DNA of 64,000 bases from Arthrobotrys musiformis. Taxonomy: Eukaryota; Ascomycota; Orbiliomycetes; Orbiliales; Orbiliaceae. The position numbers and the translations under genes were made by a program. The stretch lies in the NCBI GenBank assembly GCA_036971715.1, contig JAVHJL010000005.1, positions 1,984,001-2,048,000 of the forward strand, given 5' to 3'. Below the pieces are notes generated by a model. It did no database searches. It saw nothing but the letters and a program-made list of their open reading frames with translations, and had not been told where the DNA came from. This document shows positions 11,405 to 22,397 of this stretch, piece by piece; the first letter of the stretch is position 1; each line of letters begins with the position of its first letter.

Positions 11405-12163
11405 TCAATATTGCCCTCCTCGTGATGCCATAGCCCTCTGTACCCTCGGCGTTAGCCCAGGCCGATAACTAAGGAGCTGATCAGTTTCCGGCGCATCATC
11501 CATCCGGTTGAGGTAGTCGTCATCGATAGATGAATCATCTGTATCGTCCACATCTCCAGCTGCCCCCTGAGTTGCGATCCCCCAATTTGGCATCATTACC
11601 ACCGGATCCCTAAATACAGGCTTAGGCCCTCGAGCCGTGGAAGGCATCCCAAGCATCTGTATAGTAGTTGGGATGGTAACAATCTCTTCAGCCGGGGTAT
11701 CCACAACGAAGTTCTCGTAATCCTCCCACTGAATGCCCTTTGTCTTCCTTGGGCCTGGTGAAACACCCGCCTTCTTTTGCTGTCGGGTCGGGAACCTAGA
11801 ATCCGTTCGCCTGGCGCTTCTAGGTGTACCGACTGGGCTTAATAAAAACCCAGAGTTCTGTCCGCCACCAGATGGGAATTGCACTGTTGCAAGCTCTATA
11901 TTCATATCTCTAGAATTTTCCGAAGGCGAGTATTGTGATATAGAATAGTCGCTGTTAATTGGTATATTTGCGCTTATCGGGTTTGGATTCTCAGTAAGTG
12001 GTGTTGCTGGAACGATTATAGGAGCTCCGAATGAATTGGTACCCCCAGAGCTATTGGAGTCCGGCTGGTTTTGGTTCTGAGGCCGGTACTTGCTCAACCC
12101 GGGCGGAGGGGCGACCACAAGGGTCGACGCTGATAGGATAGCGATTACTTTCAACATCACCAT
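11405..12163 (-). CDS. Secreted disordered protein
   Basis: The ATG at 12163 starts a 252-residue protein; upstream codons in frame include no other ATG. The N-terminus (MVMLKVIAILSASTLVVA then PPPG) is a good signal peptide. The mature chain is rich in Pro, Asn, Ser and Gln with no Cys, contains a basic patch (RRTDSRFPTRQQKK), and an acidic patch close to the C-terminus (DVDDTDDSSIDDDYL). No domain is recognised. In composition and size class it belongs with the other secreted low-complexity proteins at 4.7-7.8 kb, perhaps as a rapidly evolving secreted family. Confidence 0.6.
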   Translation of the reverse strand: MVMLKVIAILSASTLVVAPPPGLSKYRPQNQNQPDSNSSGGTNSFGAPIIVPATPLTENPNPISANIPINSDYSISQYSPSENSRDMNIELATVQFPSGGGQNSGFLLSPVGTPRSARRTDSRFPTRQQKKAGVSPGPRKTKGIQWEDYENFVVDTPAEEIVTIPTTIQMLGMPSTARGPKPVFRDPVVMMPNWGIATQGAAGDVDDTDDSSIDDDYLNRMDDAPETDQLLSYRPGLTPRVQRAMASRGGQY

Positions 12164-12710
12164 GATGCTCGATATCCTGGCCAGGTCTTTGTTGCTAACA
12201 CCGAAACGGGTCCTAACCAAGGGAACACCCCTCAGTTCATAGTTGTGTATTCTATGCCCAGGGTTGGATTTGTTAGAAGGAGGCTCTTTGAGGTATTATA
12301 GCGACTAAAGTCTTAGTTGCTAGCTATTTATGAGAGTCTGAACGAAAACAGAAGAGATGCGGTTAATATAATGTATATTGTACACTTCGATACACTCGGG
12401 GCCGCCGGTAAATTTGGAATTTGTCTCAATACTAGCTCCCTTCTTCCATTAAAGAAAATGGAACCAATGATGTCTCAGAAAACAGTATCCGCTATTATCA
12501 GGACTAAGGGTGACGCCTGACGGCTCCATATATCTAATATATGATTAAAGAAATATATTTTCAACAACTAGATGAAGGAAGTCATAAAATACTTTCCTCA
12601 TGAGGGATATGATAGCTATAGCAATATATATTCAGCGTCAAAATACAGAGATCTATTAATTTGTTGGTTACGAATACACTTCATAATGACTATAAAAGTA
12701 GACACGTTCT
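12164..12710. other. Intergenic
   Basis: Promoter side of the secreted disordered gene and 3' side of the small peptide gene. AT-rich, with no supported gene. Confidence 0.4.
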
Positions 12711-12998
12711 CTACTTGCGAGCACGGGCTACAACTGCCCTCTTCTTCAACTGGGCTGCCAACTGCGAACGCTTCTTCAATTTCTTGGAGTTCTGAACATT
12801 TCGTGGCACGAACTTGGACTTTACAGTATTTGCAGCATTGAGTTTGATATTATCGGTCCCCTTGGCGCATTCTTTGCCTGCGGCACATTGAGCGTCGGTA
12901 GTGGTTGCGACTGGGGCGGCTAGGAGAGGCTGCACAACGGCGAGAAGGATGAGGAAGAAAGTGACGAAAAGATTTGGGGCTCGGATAGTGGCTTGCAT
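12711..12998 (-). CDS. Small secreted basic peptide precursor
   Basis: 95-residue ORF starting at an ATG. Residues 1-28 are a strong signal peptide (LFVTFFLILLAVVQPLLA, cleavage before APVA). The mature part has two Cys (AQCAAGKEC) and a very basic C-terminal half with dibasic sites (KKLKKRS, LKKRAVVARARK). Dibasic KR sites in a secreted fungal protein are typical of Kex2-type processing, so smaller peptides may be released (inference). The charge pattern would also fit an antimicrobial or nucleic-acid-binding peptide. No family is recognised. Confidence 0.55.
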   Translation of the reverse strand: MQATIRAPNLFVTFFLILLAVVQPLLAAPVATTTDAQCAAGKECAKGTDNIKLNAANTVKSKFVPRNVQNSKKLKKRSQLAAQLKKRAVVARARK

Positions 12999-13570
12999 CT
13001 TGGAGGATAGTTGCTGTTCTTCGATAATATGTTATTATTTTACCCTTGGCGTATAGGCGAGGTATTTGCTATACTTACAATACCGAATAATATTAATGTA
13101 TTGAAGGGGCTTCGATATCTGTTTCTCGCGCTGTGTTTCTCGGATTCTAGCTTGATATGAAACTTGAAGGTTGTGTTAAAAGCTCGTGGCAGTTACAACC
13201 TCGTGGGATTTATTGATTTATATAACATCAACCTTCCTCCGTTTCCCTTCGTTTTAATTTTGAATGACCCTCATGCCTGGGAACGAGACCACACCATGCT
13301 GCTTTCATGTAAGTTTTCAAAATTACAAATTTCACGCAAAAAGGAGCAGGCTTTATCTCGTGAACTTAGCTAGGGGATTGTGAAGCTAAAATACAACACG
13401 TAATGGAGTTGCTTCGATATCAACGAAAGCATCCTTTTCTAGGCGCATAGAAGCAAAGTTAGAAGTTTGGGATTTTGGTCTTTCCTCAGAAACTAATACT
13501 CTCTACGGAATGCTCTCTAACAGAACCAGGTATACGGAAGCACGACGAAGGTGATATATATCAAGTCAAT
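12999..13570. other. Intergenic
   Basis: AT-rich spacer upstream of the small peptide gene and downstream of the terpene synthase. No supported gene is seen. Confidence 0.4.
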
Positions 13571-15449
13571 TTATTTGTATTTATATTGTCTCGCTAGAGT
13601 TGCAGCCTCTTGGATTTTTTGGATGTCTTTGGCAAGAAATGATACCAACCCCGTAGTACGGGTTTTCTCTCCGTCTTTCCCTAGGTATGCGCCTGTATGG
13701 TAACTGTTACAAAAGTGGAAAGAAAGCGAAGATTAATGTGTCAGCTTAGCCAGTTTCAAAAGGCCTCAGAACTCGCGCCTAGTCTGTGACCGGTTATCGA
13801 ATCAAGGGGTAAAGAATTTTGGGGACATACCTCCAGTAGAGATTTCCCCAGACCATGTCGGCGTATCCTTGTATTAGCTTCCTGACTCTTACATCCATCC
13901 CCTTACCCCACTTGGGCAGGCAACGCAATGCTTCTTCCCATTTCTCATATCTATCACAAACCATATCTCCAATTTTGTCCACCGCCTCTTGGAGGGTAAA
14001 GCCTTGCCTTAGGAGGATGACGACAAGATTAGAGCCCTCGCCAAAAGGCTGAGAAAAACCGTTAGTTCGAATCGCACCACATAGTAAAATGGGGATGAAT
14101 ATCCAGATATTAATCAATAACTAATTCAAGCGGCCGACTCTCTCTAGTCAGCTCGAAAGATGAGTGGGCTTCTACGTACTATATCTTTTATTGAAGAGAA
14201 TAGGTCGTTACAACTAAATTTGATTTGAATGTTAGCATTGTAAAGTTTCCGGCAATTGTTGTCAAGCGAAATAGTATCTCACAGTGCTACAATTTCAACA
14301 GCCAGCTCCCTGAAAACCAATACAGATGGGTGTTCAATGACACAGGCTGGGATTTCCGCATCCATATTGACGGCCCATCTACAACGACGTAGTCAGTTTG
14401 GGGCATCTAGTATGATAATTTGAGAGAATTTTAGTTAATAACAAATTTCGATACATACTCTACGAACAGTGACATTGTTCTACCCCCAGAAGCCGTCCGC
14501 CGAAATGACAGGTATTCTTCGGGAGTGATAGTCTTAGCTTTGTCTCTAAAGAAATTTTCCTGGTGAAGCAGCCCGGTCATGTAGTCTCGATCAAGTTGTT
14601 TGTATCGAGTTATTTGATCTATAACAGTACACGGTTTGTTAATATTTGCTGGGTTTCGCTTTTACTTAAGCTCTCTAATTTAAAATTTTCCCTAAAATAT
14701 TGGAGGTCTCGCGGGAAAACCCCGTACCTGGATGTGCACCCTAGAACTCAACTTAGCTACGGTACTCCTACGTTTTATAGCTAGACCGGTTTTAAATTTT
14801 GTGAAGAGAAATTGATTTTTAATTTAACTTCCGATTTCAATACCCACATTACTTACAGCACTAATTCTTTTCCAGATGCACTGGTAAACATGTTTTAAAG
14901 GATCATCCTCGGCGTTGATTGGTGGGTGGTCGTCGTCCAGTATGGCTAAGGTCTTAATGATATCTACGGCTGCCTCGGTAGTATTTCCTGCCAAATCGCC
15001 TCTATCAAAGCCTTTGACAAATTGATTAGACCGAACACCAGTAATATTTGAGAGCCAACCTATCATGTGAAGTATAAAAACATACTATCATGAAAAAAGA
15101 TAACCCATGACATCCACTCTATCATAGCTCTAAGAGGCCCCTCCGAAGCATTAGGAGCCATACTAGAGCATAAAAGTGGAATTTCGATATCCGCGAATAT
15201 CTGGAATGACTTTCCGAGCCCTAATTTCTCGGCTATCCAGATATCTGTATCCTTTACTTTCTCCAATAATGGATTAATCTTTCTCGGGGTGGCTAGGATT
15301 GATTTGAAGAGATTTGGGATTTTAACGATAATCTTTTCATCATGTTTTGTTTCCCGTCGACCCGACTGGCCCATCGGCCCGTCTTCGTTTATCCAGATGT
15401 AGTCATCGCCGAGGGCGCACGGCTCAAAGACAGCAGCTTCGGTTGCCAT
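13571..15449 (-). CDS. Class I terpene synthase (sesquiterpene-synthase-like), seven exons
   Basis: Exons: 15449-15086, 15011-14844, 14618-14459, 14378-14283, 14213-14180, 14048-13831, 13703-13571. All junctions are GT..AG and phases add to 390 codons. The second donor (GTATTG) is the weakest. Family features in order: IPxLFxSILATPRKINP near residue 60; the metal-binding region FFHDSFDRGDL at the exon 1/2 junction (residues about 119-129), where family members normally have DDxxD and here the first Asp is His; AILDDDHPPI; the NSE-type motif NDLFSSIKD (NDxxSxxxD) on a 34-nt exon; then GNLYWSYHTGAYLGKDGEK, where the usual Arg of the C-terminal RY pair is replaced by Ala. Normal members ionise farnesyl or a related diphosphate in the cytosol. 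The changed residues leave activity uncertain. Length is normal and no frame breaks are seen. The nearest gene upstream is a Zn2Cys6 regulator on the same strand. Confidence 0.85.
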
Positions 15450-17250
15450 CTTGAAACAGGCTCTTGCAGATGTATTGCAAGTACTATAATAAGTCTTAAA
15501 ATTAGGCAAATGGAACCACGGTACGCGGTAAAGTCAAGAGTACAAAGAAAAAGGGTTAGAGAGTTAATAATGTGAATTGAAAGCGAAAGTATCTTCAGAT
15601 CGATATTGTGAATGGGATCAGTAGGAACCCATGAGTATATATACGTGAGCCTTTTTGACTATTACAAAGACTACGGCCTGCGGCCCGTCCGGCTGGCCGT
15701 AGATATCTTTAGTTTTGCGGATTTGTTTGGGTCGATCTATAGTTGCTTCTAGGCCTGCATGGTCCCGGCATTTGAATAGAATGTATGATGTGGACTGGGT
15801 AGAATGTATGTTATTTTGTAGAATGCATTAGTACTAGTGTGCACTCACATGATCATGCCTTCAGTCATCAGTGTTGAAATCTCTAGATAACATTAATTAA
15901 GGTTCGAATAACCTACCGTCTAAGATAAAAATAGTGCATTCCTGCGAGATTATCTTGATCAGCTAGCTATTGTTAGTTTGGCTTCGAGGTCTCGATCGAT
16001 AGAGACAATACAAAGTGAATCTTCGAATACGAGGCATATGCGCATGTGGTTTAATCAATATTGAGCTTACCCAGACGTAGCCTCGAATCCCGCAATTCAT
16101 CTGGCAGGGTATGTGCATAACTAGGTATATATACTGGATTCGGCTGGAAGTAACGGCACGGATGTAACAAGATCCGATGCATCGTGACGCAATTCCCGTT
16201 AACCGTTGTACATCTTCGTGCATATCGAGAACTATTCGACGATAAAGTCGAGATCGCGATCGATTCCAATTTAAATACCTCGAAGCATATTATAAGATCG
16301 CGCGATCGCAGTAGAGTCTATTGATCCCTGCACCCTAGTCTATTTCCAAATTAATTGATTAGGCACGGGGGGGTCAATCGAGATGCACGCAGCTGCGCAG
16401 TCGACGCTCGTCCGAATCGACTTGATAAACCCAATCAAAAATATTATTTTCGAGGATATCTTGTGTGCAACTCTCACTATAAGCAATCATGTGAAGAGTG
16501 TAATATAAGAGGCGCGGAGACCGTGGCCCCTAGGCCCCTGATATCTAGCCCAATGAATAGCCTATTTCTGTTCTTGAACGTGGGTTAGAACGTTAGAATC
16601 AACGCATTTTTGCCCAAAGCACGTTCCTTATATTCAGAATTCTGCAGATCTGCGGTAAGTTCGTTTCCTGTTTTGGTTTACTACCCAGCTTGGTAGTCAA
16701 CAGTTACACACGTCGTCGGCACCTATACACGTCACCAATACCATGAATCGCTGGTGCACTACGTACCACATATCGAATCATGGTACATGCACATGCTTAT
16801 TCTAATATCACTTGCTAGGTGCCATCCTACCCGATGTTCTTCCTCAATCACACCGAAATCAGGGGTTCTAATCGAGGAATTTAAAGAAACCTTTTGCGAG
16901 TTCACATTCTTCAACCGTATTTAGTCAACCGTAATCGCTGCTTTGGGAAACCTCACGCCTTATTTTGTATTATGCTAGAATATTAACATCTTCTATTTAT
17001 TTGTACTGTTTATAGGCAAGTTTGATAAAGCCTAAGGAACATCGAGGTAAACTATGAAACTTTGCAGCCCGTCTCCGAGCCTAGAATGAATTAAGTGTTT
17101 TCCGAAAATATGACCAGTCCATAAAAGAGAAGAAAGATAAGGGAAGTCGTTTCGCAATAACACCAGTCCACACGCCCATGAAGTCATATAAACGTACAAG
17201 AAAAAGATAATTACGCCGGGTTTGGGAAGATTAGAGTAAAAAGTAAACAC
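15450..17250. other. Intergenic, AT-rich
   Basis: 1.8 kb between the terpene synthase and the regulator, both on the minus strand. No accepted ORF. It holds a GC-rich inverted repeat at 15671-15702 and a 12-bp palindrome GATCGCGCGATC at 16296-16307. Confidence 0.5.
15671..15702. repeat. GC-rich inverted repeat, 8-bp arms
   Basis: Arms CTACGGCC and GGCCGTAG are perfect complements around a 16-nt GC-rich centre, within otherwise AT-rich DNA about 220 nt upstream of the terpene synthase ATG. It could be a regulator site (CGG-type half sites occur in it) or a chance hairpin. Confidence 0.5.
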
Positions 17251-19894
17251 TCAGCCTGTAGGTAATGACTGGCCGCCAAAATATGCATTGCCTATCTCCT
17301 GGAAATCGGGGTTTCCAAGTAGGTAATCGTCGAATAGGGCGTTTGTCATCATTTGATCCCAACTCGACTATCAAAACGCGTAGTTAGCGATCTGTACGGG
17401 CGTAAGGATCAAAAATGGAGAACCTACCCAGTCAACATCTGGGGCCCACCCTTCTTGCACATTAACGGGTCTCCCAGAAGTAGGAAGTGGAACACTGTAT
17501 CCACCACTGCTAGTCATTGTGACGACACCGGGCGCATTTGTCCACCTCCTGGTACTACAGGCTTTATCATAGAGTCCTCGACACAGCTTCCAGTCGGACG
17601 TCTCTTTCACTCCTTTCGCCCAGGCGAGATCTGGTAGGCTACTAAGGGCAAACATTTCATCTAAACATTTCCATGCGCGGTCCTTAAACTTGCTTTCAGG
17701 GTTTGCAAGGAGTTCGCCTAGTATGATCGCTGCCCCGTGATATTGTGTGTAGGAGCTATAGAACCATACAAACGGTCCGACTCCTGGATCTGTTTCCATT
17801 GAATTAGACATCTCGACAACGACACAGGCTGCATGAATTGCACTAGAACGGTGTTAGCGGTGTCTTAAGTGAAAGAGGGTGAATAAAATAAGGTTGTGCA
17901 GGACGGGATTGCGTACTTATCCCGGACCGAGGGCGGTAATAGTTCCCGGTGTTTCGGTTTGCTAAGGGGGTAGTACAAAACGAGAATCGCTTTATGGATC
18001 AACAATATGGCAGTTTTCTTGGTTAATCTCTCCTTGGTTGCTTCGCTGTTAAATTTTGGTAGCCATTCCATTTCTAATTTTTTACCCCACGCCTGCATTT
18101 CTCTTATTAGGTTGTGGAAATCATCTTTCCTTACTCCGCGAAGGCTACTAGTAACTTTCAAGCTTGAAAGGTAGTATTTCCCGGCGAGACAGCGGAAAAG
18201 ATAATGCGACATCTCCGTATATCCGGTTCGATCTTCAGGCAACGGTTGGCCGTCAACGATTTCATGGTCATCAAGGTTATGTGGTAGGCGAGTATCATAA
18301 CTCTCTTCGGTGATCGCCGGGATCGCGGTTGCGGGGCCTATGGCGTACAGCTCCAATTGGAATAAGTAGTACCACAATCTCCGTCGCAGCTCGCCTTCGA
18401 CAACACCTATATTTGGGAAGATAGACGGGTCACGGTGGAGACCCATTGATCTACCAAGTCTAAATGCCACAGCAACAAGAGTCCACGTAGCATTTCCTTG
18501 TGCCTGACCAGAGTGTTGCAGCAACATTGACTATAAAGCGACCCGGTTAAAAAGCTGAAAAATAAGTTTTGGTCAGGCCATACTCACGATTAACAACGTC
18601 AGCGCTTGCAACGACCACAACTCCTCCGCTTCCATAAAACGTGCATTTACAAGGGCATGCTGTGTCGCCTCCCTGTAAACTTTAAGTTGCTCTTCACGTT
18701 CCATTCCACATGCCCTTCGAGCCATAGACGGGTCCATAGAAACAGTGCCCGCGTAATATATCGAGAACAACAAGGCAACAAATGATTTAATATTCTCCGC
18801 TGGCATCCGGCCCTGCCAGAAATCATTGTAACTAACCTCAAAGGACGGCCGATGGAGAATGTGTACCATAGGGTGTACACGTTCGACGTACACCTGCCAA
18901 AGAAAGTCCGAATGTGATTTCGTTGGAATATACGATGATAAATTGGTAGTATCCATTAAAGACACTGCAGATGGAAACATCATACTTGAAGCCCAAGCTG
19001 TCCCCACCTCAGCGGCAGGCCGAGGTGTGCTATCATCTTCTGCGGCCGAGATTGCTTGCTTGATATCGTCAATCTACGTGATCGAACCTGATTAGTGGGT
19101 TGGCTCCACAGACACATGCACTCTACACGTAGCGACTTGGGACGAACCTCATTTTCAACGGCCGAGATCCACGACAATGGCCCAATGTACCTAGTCTTCC
19201 CTCCATCTCTAACCTTCAAATGAGAATCCGCCACGGGGAGGACATCCTGAGTCCCTTGGGATCCTTGGGGTCCCCCCTGGGTTCCGGGGAACCCGGGATT
19301 CTGGGAAAAATCAGTACTCGGAAGATTTATCGCCACGTTCCCGGACTTGAGCTGTTCTACACTAGCGGCCAACAGTCCTTCGAGCCGCGTAATCCTCTGT
19401 TGCAGGTCCACTTTTGTCTTGTTCCCCCCATGGCCATGGCCATGACCGTGTCCGTGTCCATGGTGTCCGTTACTGCCGCCTGCCGGTGAGTGTGTCGTGT
19501 GTGCGACATGAGCGTGCCCATGCTTTGTTACACCTGCACCAGTAGTGGATCTAGGATGTGGGTGGCCGCTGGTGGCGCTATTGGCGGCGGAACTGTTATT
19601 GCTACTATGGCCAGCATGAGCCGCCACAGCACCTGGCGCGGACTTGTCGTATTTACATTCCCTTCCCGACTTGCTGCATGGACCACAAAGAGGGTATACC
19701 TTGTCACATTTGACTTTCCTATTGCGACAGGTTAAGCAGGCGGTGATAGGCCTAGCCTTTGTCGATGCGGACGAAGGAGTGGTGGCATGAGAGTGGGAGT
19801 TAAGGTTGTGATGGGGTGTGCCTGGAGAATCCGATTCAGACTCTCCACGAGTCGCATGGCCATGGTCTGAAACGTAAGAGCCTGCCGAGGACAT
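17251..19894 (-). CDS. Zn(II)2Cys6 transcription factor with fungal-specific regulatory domain
   Basis: Exons: 19894-19148, 19073-18588, 18530-17917, 17842-17428, 17367-17251; phases are consistent, giving 792 residues ending GGQSLPTG. The ATG at 19894 is the first in frame. The zinc cluster is complete with spacing Cx2Cx6Cx6Cx2Cx6C: C53, C56, C63, C70, C73, C80, with the basic RNRKVKC loop. It is flanked by a His/Ser/Gly-rich segment including an HGHGHGHGHG run (about 145-155), then a short coiled-coil dimerisation element (LQQRITRLEGLLAASVEQLK). Exons 2-4 carry the fungal-specific TF domain (YVERVHPMVHILHRPSF, GRSMGLHRDP, ELRRRLWYYLFQLE). It is a nuclear DNA-binding regulator; such factors bind CGG half sites. 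Its target is unknown; the adjacent terpene synthase is a candidate. Confidence 0.9.
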
Positions 19895-20842
19895 GGACGA
19901 CGTAAGAGGTAGGGATTTAAACAATAAAGCTATAATATCCGATACTATGCATAGACCTGGAAACGGAATTTACCATAATCTCGTGAGCTGGGGTAAGTCG
20001 ACGTGCATGCCCCTCTCGTACGGAGTTGATGGCTGACAGGTTTCGTACGAGAGAAAGAATCGGGAAAAAGGTTGATGTGGAGGGGCGAGGACAATGTGTA
20101 ATATAAATTTGGCGACTGGATTCATTAGCCCGCTTATATTCTGGGCGGGCATTGAAAGGGAAAGGCCCAAAACTTGCTGTTGTTAGCGTGCCAGGGCCCT
20201 TCGTTTTTTTCTTCCGGGAGGCCAATTTAGAGCATATGCTGTCCGCAGACTGCCGGCTGTATTTTTAGTCTCGGGATGTCGACTGATGATGATGATGATT
20301 GGATCTTTAGCTCCAGAGAAGGAGGCTGGCATGTGTGAGCTCTTCGGTCGTCTGAAGTTCAGAGCTTTCGGCATGCCGCCGGATGCAGCAAGGCCGGTCA
20401 CGTGGCATGCCATGACGTTGCGTGGTGGTGTGTTGGTGTGTTGGTGTGTTGGTGTGTTGGCGTGTTGAGATGTTTGCTTGTTGGTCCGGGCTGCCCCACC
20501 TTGATGTGGCGGTGTCAGTGGTGCACAGCCTCTCCCATGCCTTCCCTGCCACCTGTGGCTAGTGAGGCATACAACCTCCAACAACACCAGCAACAGCTAC
20601 CCAAGCCAACACCCAGCAAGCCAAACGCGCTGACGACGACCAGCTTCGGTTCCACTGCCTACCCACCACCTCCAAACCCCTCGAATTCGATATCCATCAT
20701 CACCAACCTCTCGAACTTCAGCCCTTCCGAAGCTCTGAGTATCGTCCCGCAGTGTGAACCTTAGCACTGTGTCCACGCCGCTACCCTGCACAGACGTTCT
20801 TGAAGCTCCACATCGCCGACATAGCTCAGGCTTCTCTCCAAG
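19895..20842. promoter_or_regulatory. Divergent intergenic region between regulator and PUP1
   Basis: Shared upstream DNA of two divergently transcribed genes. It contains a TG-rich microsatellite (20421-20468) and a short GAT repeat (about 20283-20298). ORFs in it are low complexity and not accepted. Confidence 0.5.
20421..20468 (+). repeat. TGTTGG-type microsatellite
   Basis: About five tandem copies of an 8-nt unit GTGTTGGT with minor variation, between the regulator and PUP1. It is internal, and the unit is unlike the usual TTAGGG telomere. Confidence 0.8.
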
Positions 20843-21814
20843 ATGGGTGGCTTCGATTTCTCCAACCACACGCGTAATGCAGCTCTAATGGCTGCTGGTA
20901 TGCCGGCTCCTAAGGTATATATCATCGGTATCAAATGATTTATACACCAGCAAGGCAACTAACAGTTAGAATCAAGGCAACGAGTACGGGTACCACTATC
21001 GTTGGATGTCTGTTTGACGGGGGTGTCGTGGTATGTTCCTCAGTCCTCAATATTAAACCTTCATCTATCTACAAATATGCTAACGAGTTACTTCCATCAA
21101 TTGTAGATTGCAGCCGATACTCGTGCCACATCCGGACCCATCGTTGCCGACAAGAACTGCGAAAAGCTCCACTACATCTCCCCGCAGATCTGGTGTGCAG
21201 GTGCAGGTACCGCCGCAGATACCGAATTCACAACCGCCATAGTCTCATCGAACTTGGAACTACATTCCCTCTCCACTGGCAGAAAACCTCGCGTGGTAAC
21301 ATGCATGACAATGTTGAAGCAGCATCTTTTCAAATACCAAGGACACATCGGAGCTTACCTGGTTGTCGCTGGCTGTGACCCCACAGGCTCCCACCTTTAC
21401 ACAGTCCATGCCCACGGATCTACTGATAGATTACCATATGTAACCATGGGTTCTGGAAGTTTGGCAGCTATGTCTGTCTTTGAATCAACTTGGCAGAAAG
21501 GCCTCGACCGCGAAGGCGCTATTAAGATTTGCTCTGAAGCTATCTTGGCTGGTATTTTCAACGATTTAGGATCCGGTTCGAACGTCGACGTTTGTGTCAT
21601 TACCCCAGAGAAAGCCACATTGATGAGGAATTACATCACACCGAACGTCCGTGTTCCGAAGGAGCTCAACTACAAGTTCGAGAAGGGAACAACAGGAGTG
21701 TTGCAAGAGAAGGTGATCAAGAAGGACGAGCTGAGGAGATATATCACAGTGACGGAGGTCGATGCCAAAGGAGAAACCACTATTCAAACAGATGTCATGC
21801 AAGTAGATGCATAG
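20843..21814 (+). CDS. PUP1: 20S proteasome subunit beta2 (trypsin-like active site)
   Basis: Exons 20843-20914, 20977-21030, 21107-21814, all phase 0, giving 277 residues. The first acceptor is taken as CAAG before GCAACG because it alone keeps the family sequence PAPKATSTGTTIVGC. A propeptide of 29 residues precedes the catalytic Thr30 (mature TTIVGC); counting from that Thr, Asp17 (AADTRATSG) and Lys33 (DKNCEKL) are in place, as required for an active beta2 subunit. The later GSGSLAAM and GSGSNVDVCVI blocks are standard for the family, as is the extended C-terminal arm, which in beta2 wraps beta3. It cleaves after basic residues inside the 20S core, in nucleus and cytosol. The gene is housekeeping and should be constitutive. 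Confidence 0.95.
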
Positions 21815-22397
21815 ATTCAGGGAATAGAAGAGAAATAATGGTGCTAACAATGAAGTACTGTTAACATTCTGGATATATACTTTATATCCTCTGCTGAGGG
21901 GATCAGGCGCACTAAAATCTAGCTCCAAGTCACAGAAATAAGAAGTCTCACTTGAATCCATATCCGATTTCTTCAGGCCACTTCCCGGCTAGTCCCTGAA
22001 ACTATCGCATTAAACTCTGATACCACGCATTCTATAGCAAAACCCCTATGCACCATAATACCACACTCAACGCATCCCACGGAATCCTCAATGCAATTCG
22101 CACAAATGGCCTCGAACCATGGGTGCTATGAGGACACCATAATAAAGAATACTGCTACACGTGTTACGTACTTTGAGCTCTTGCGAGGTCTTAATCCCCT
22201 AAGCGTAGGAATGGCGAACTCATGGCTTTTTTATCCCAAGCCTTAAATACTTATGAAAAGGCGATCACGCTTCTTCCACGTCTTGACCACATGCACTCTT
22301 CGCATTTCATTCTCGTTCTCGTTCCAAGTCTCTCGGAAACGTGTTATTGAGTGATAGCGGTAGTTAAAGAACCTCGTTTAGAAAGAATAGAGTGAGC
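21815..22397. other. Intergenic
   Basis: 3' flank of PUP1 and promoter of the repeat-protein gene. No ORF or RNA gene is supported. Confidence 0.4.

Noticed and set aside
16051..16588. Short ORFs in the 1.8 kb spacer before the regulator
   Set aside because: All under 90 codons, overlapping on both strands, no motif.
20421..20468. Possible internal telomere repeat
   Set aside because: The unit is GTGTTGGT, not TTAGGG, and the location between two housekeeping-like genes fits a microsatellite.
20183..20764. ORFs on both strands across the TG microsatellite
   Set aside because: Low-complexity Thr/His/Gln or Val/Gly/Cys repeats generated by the simple repeat.
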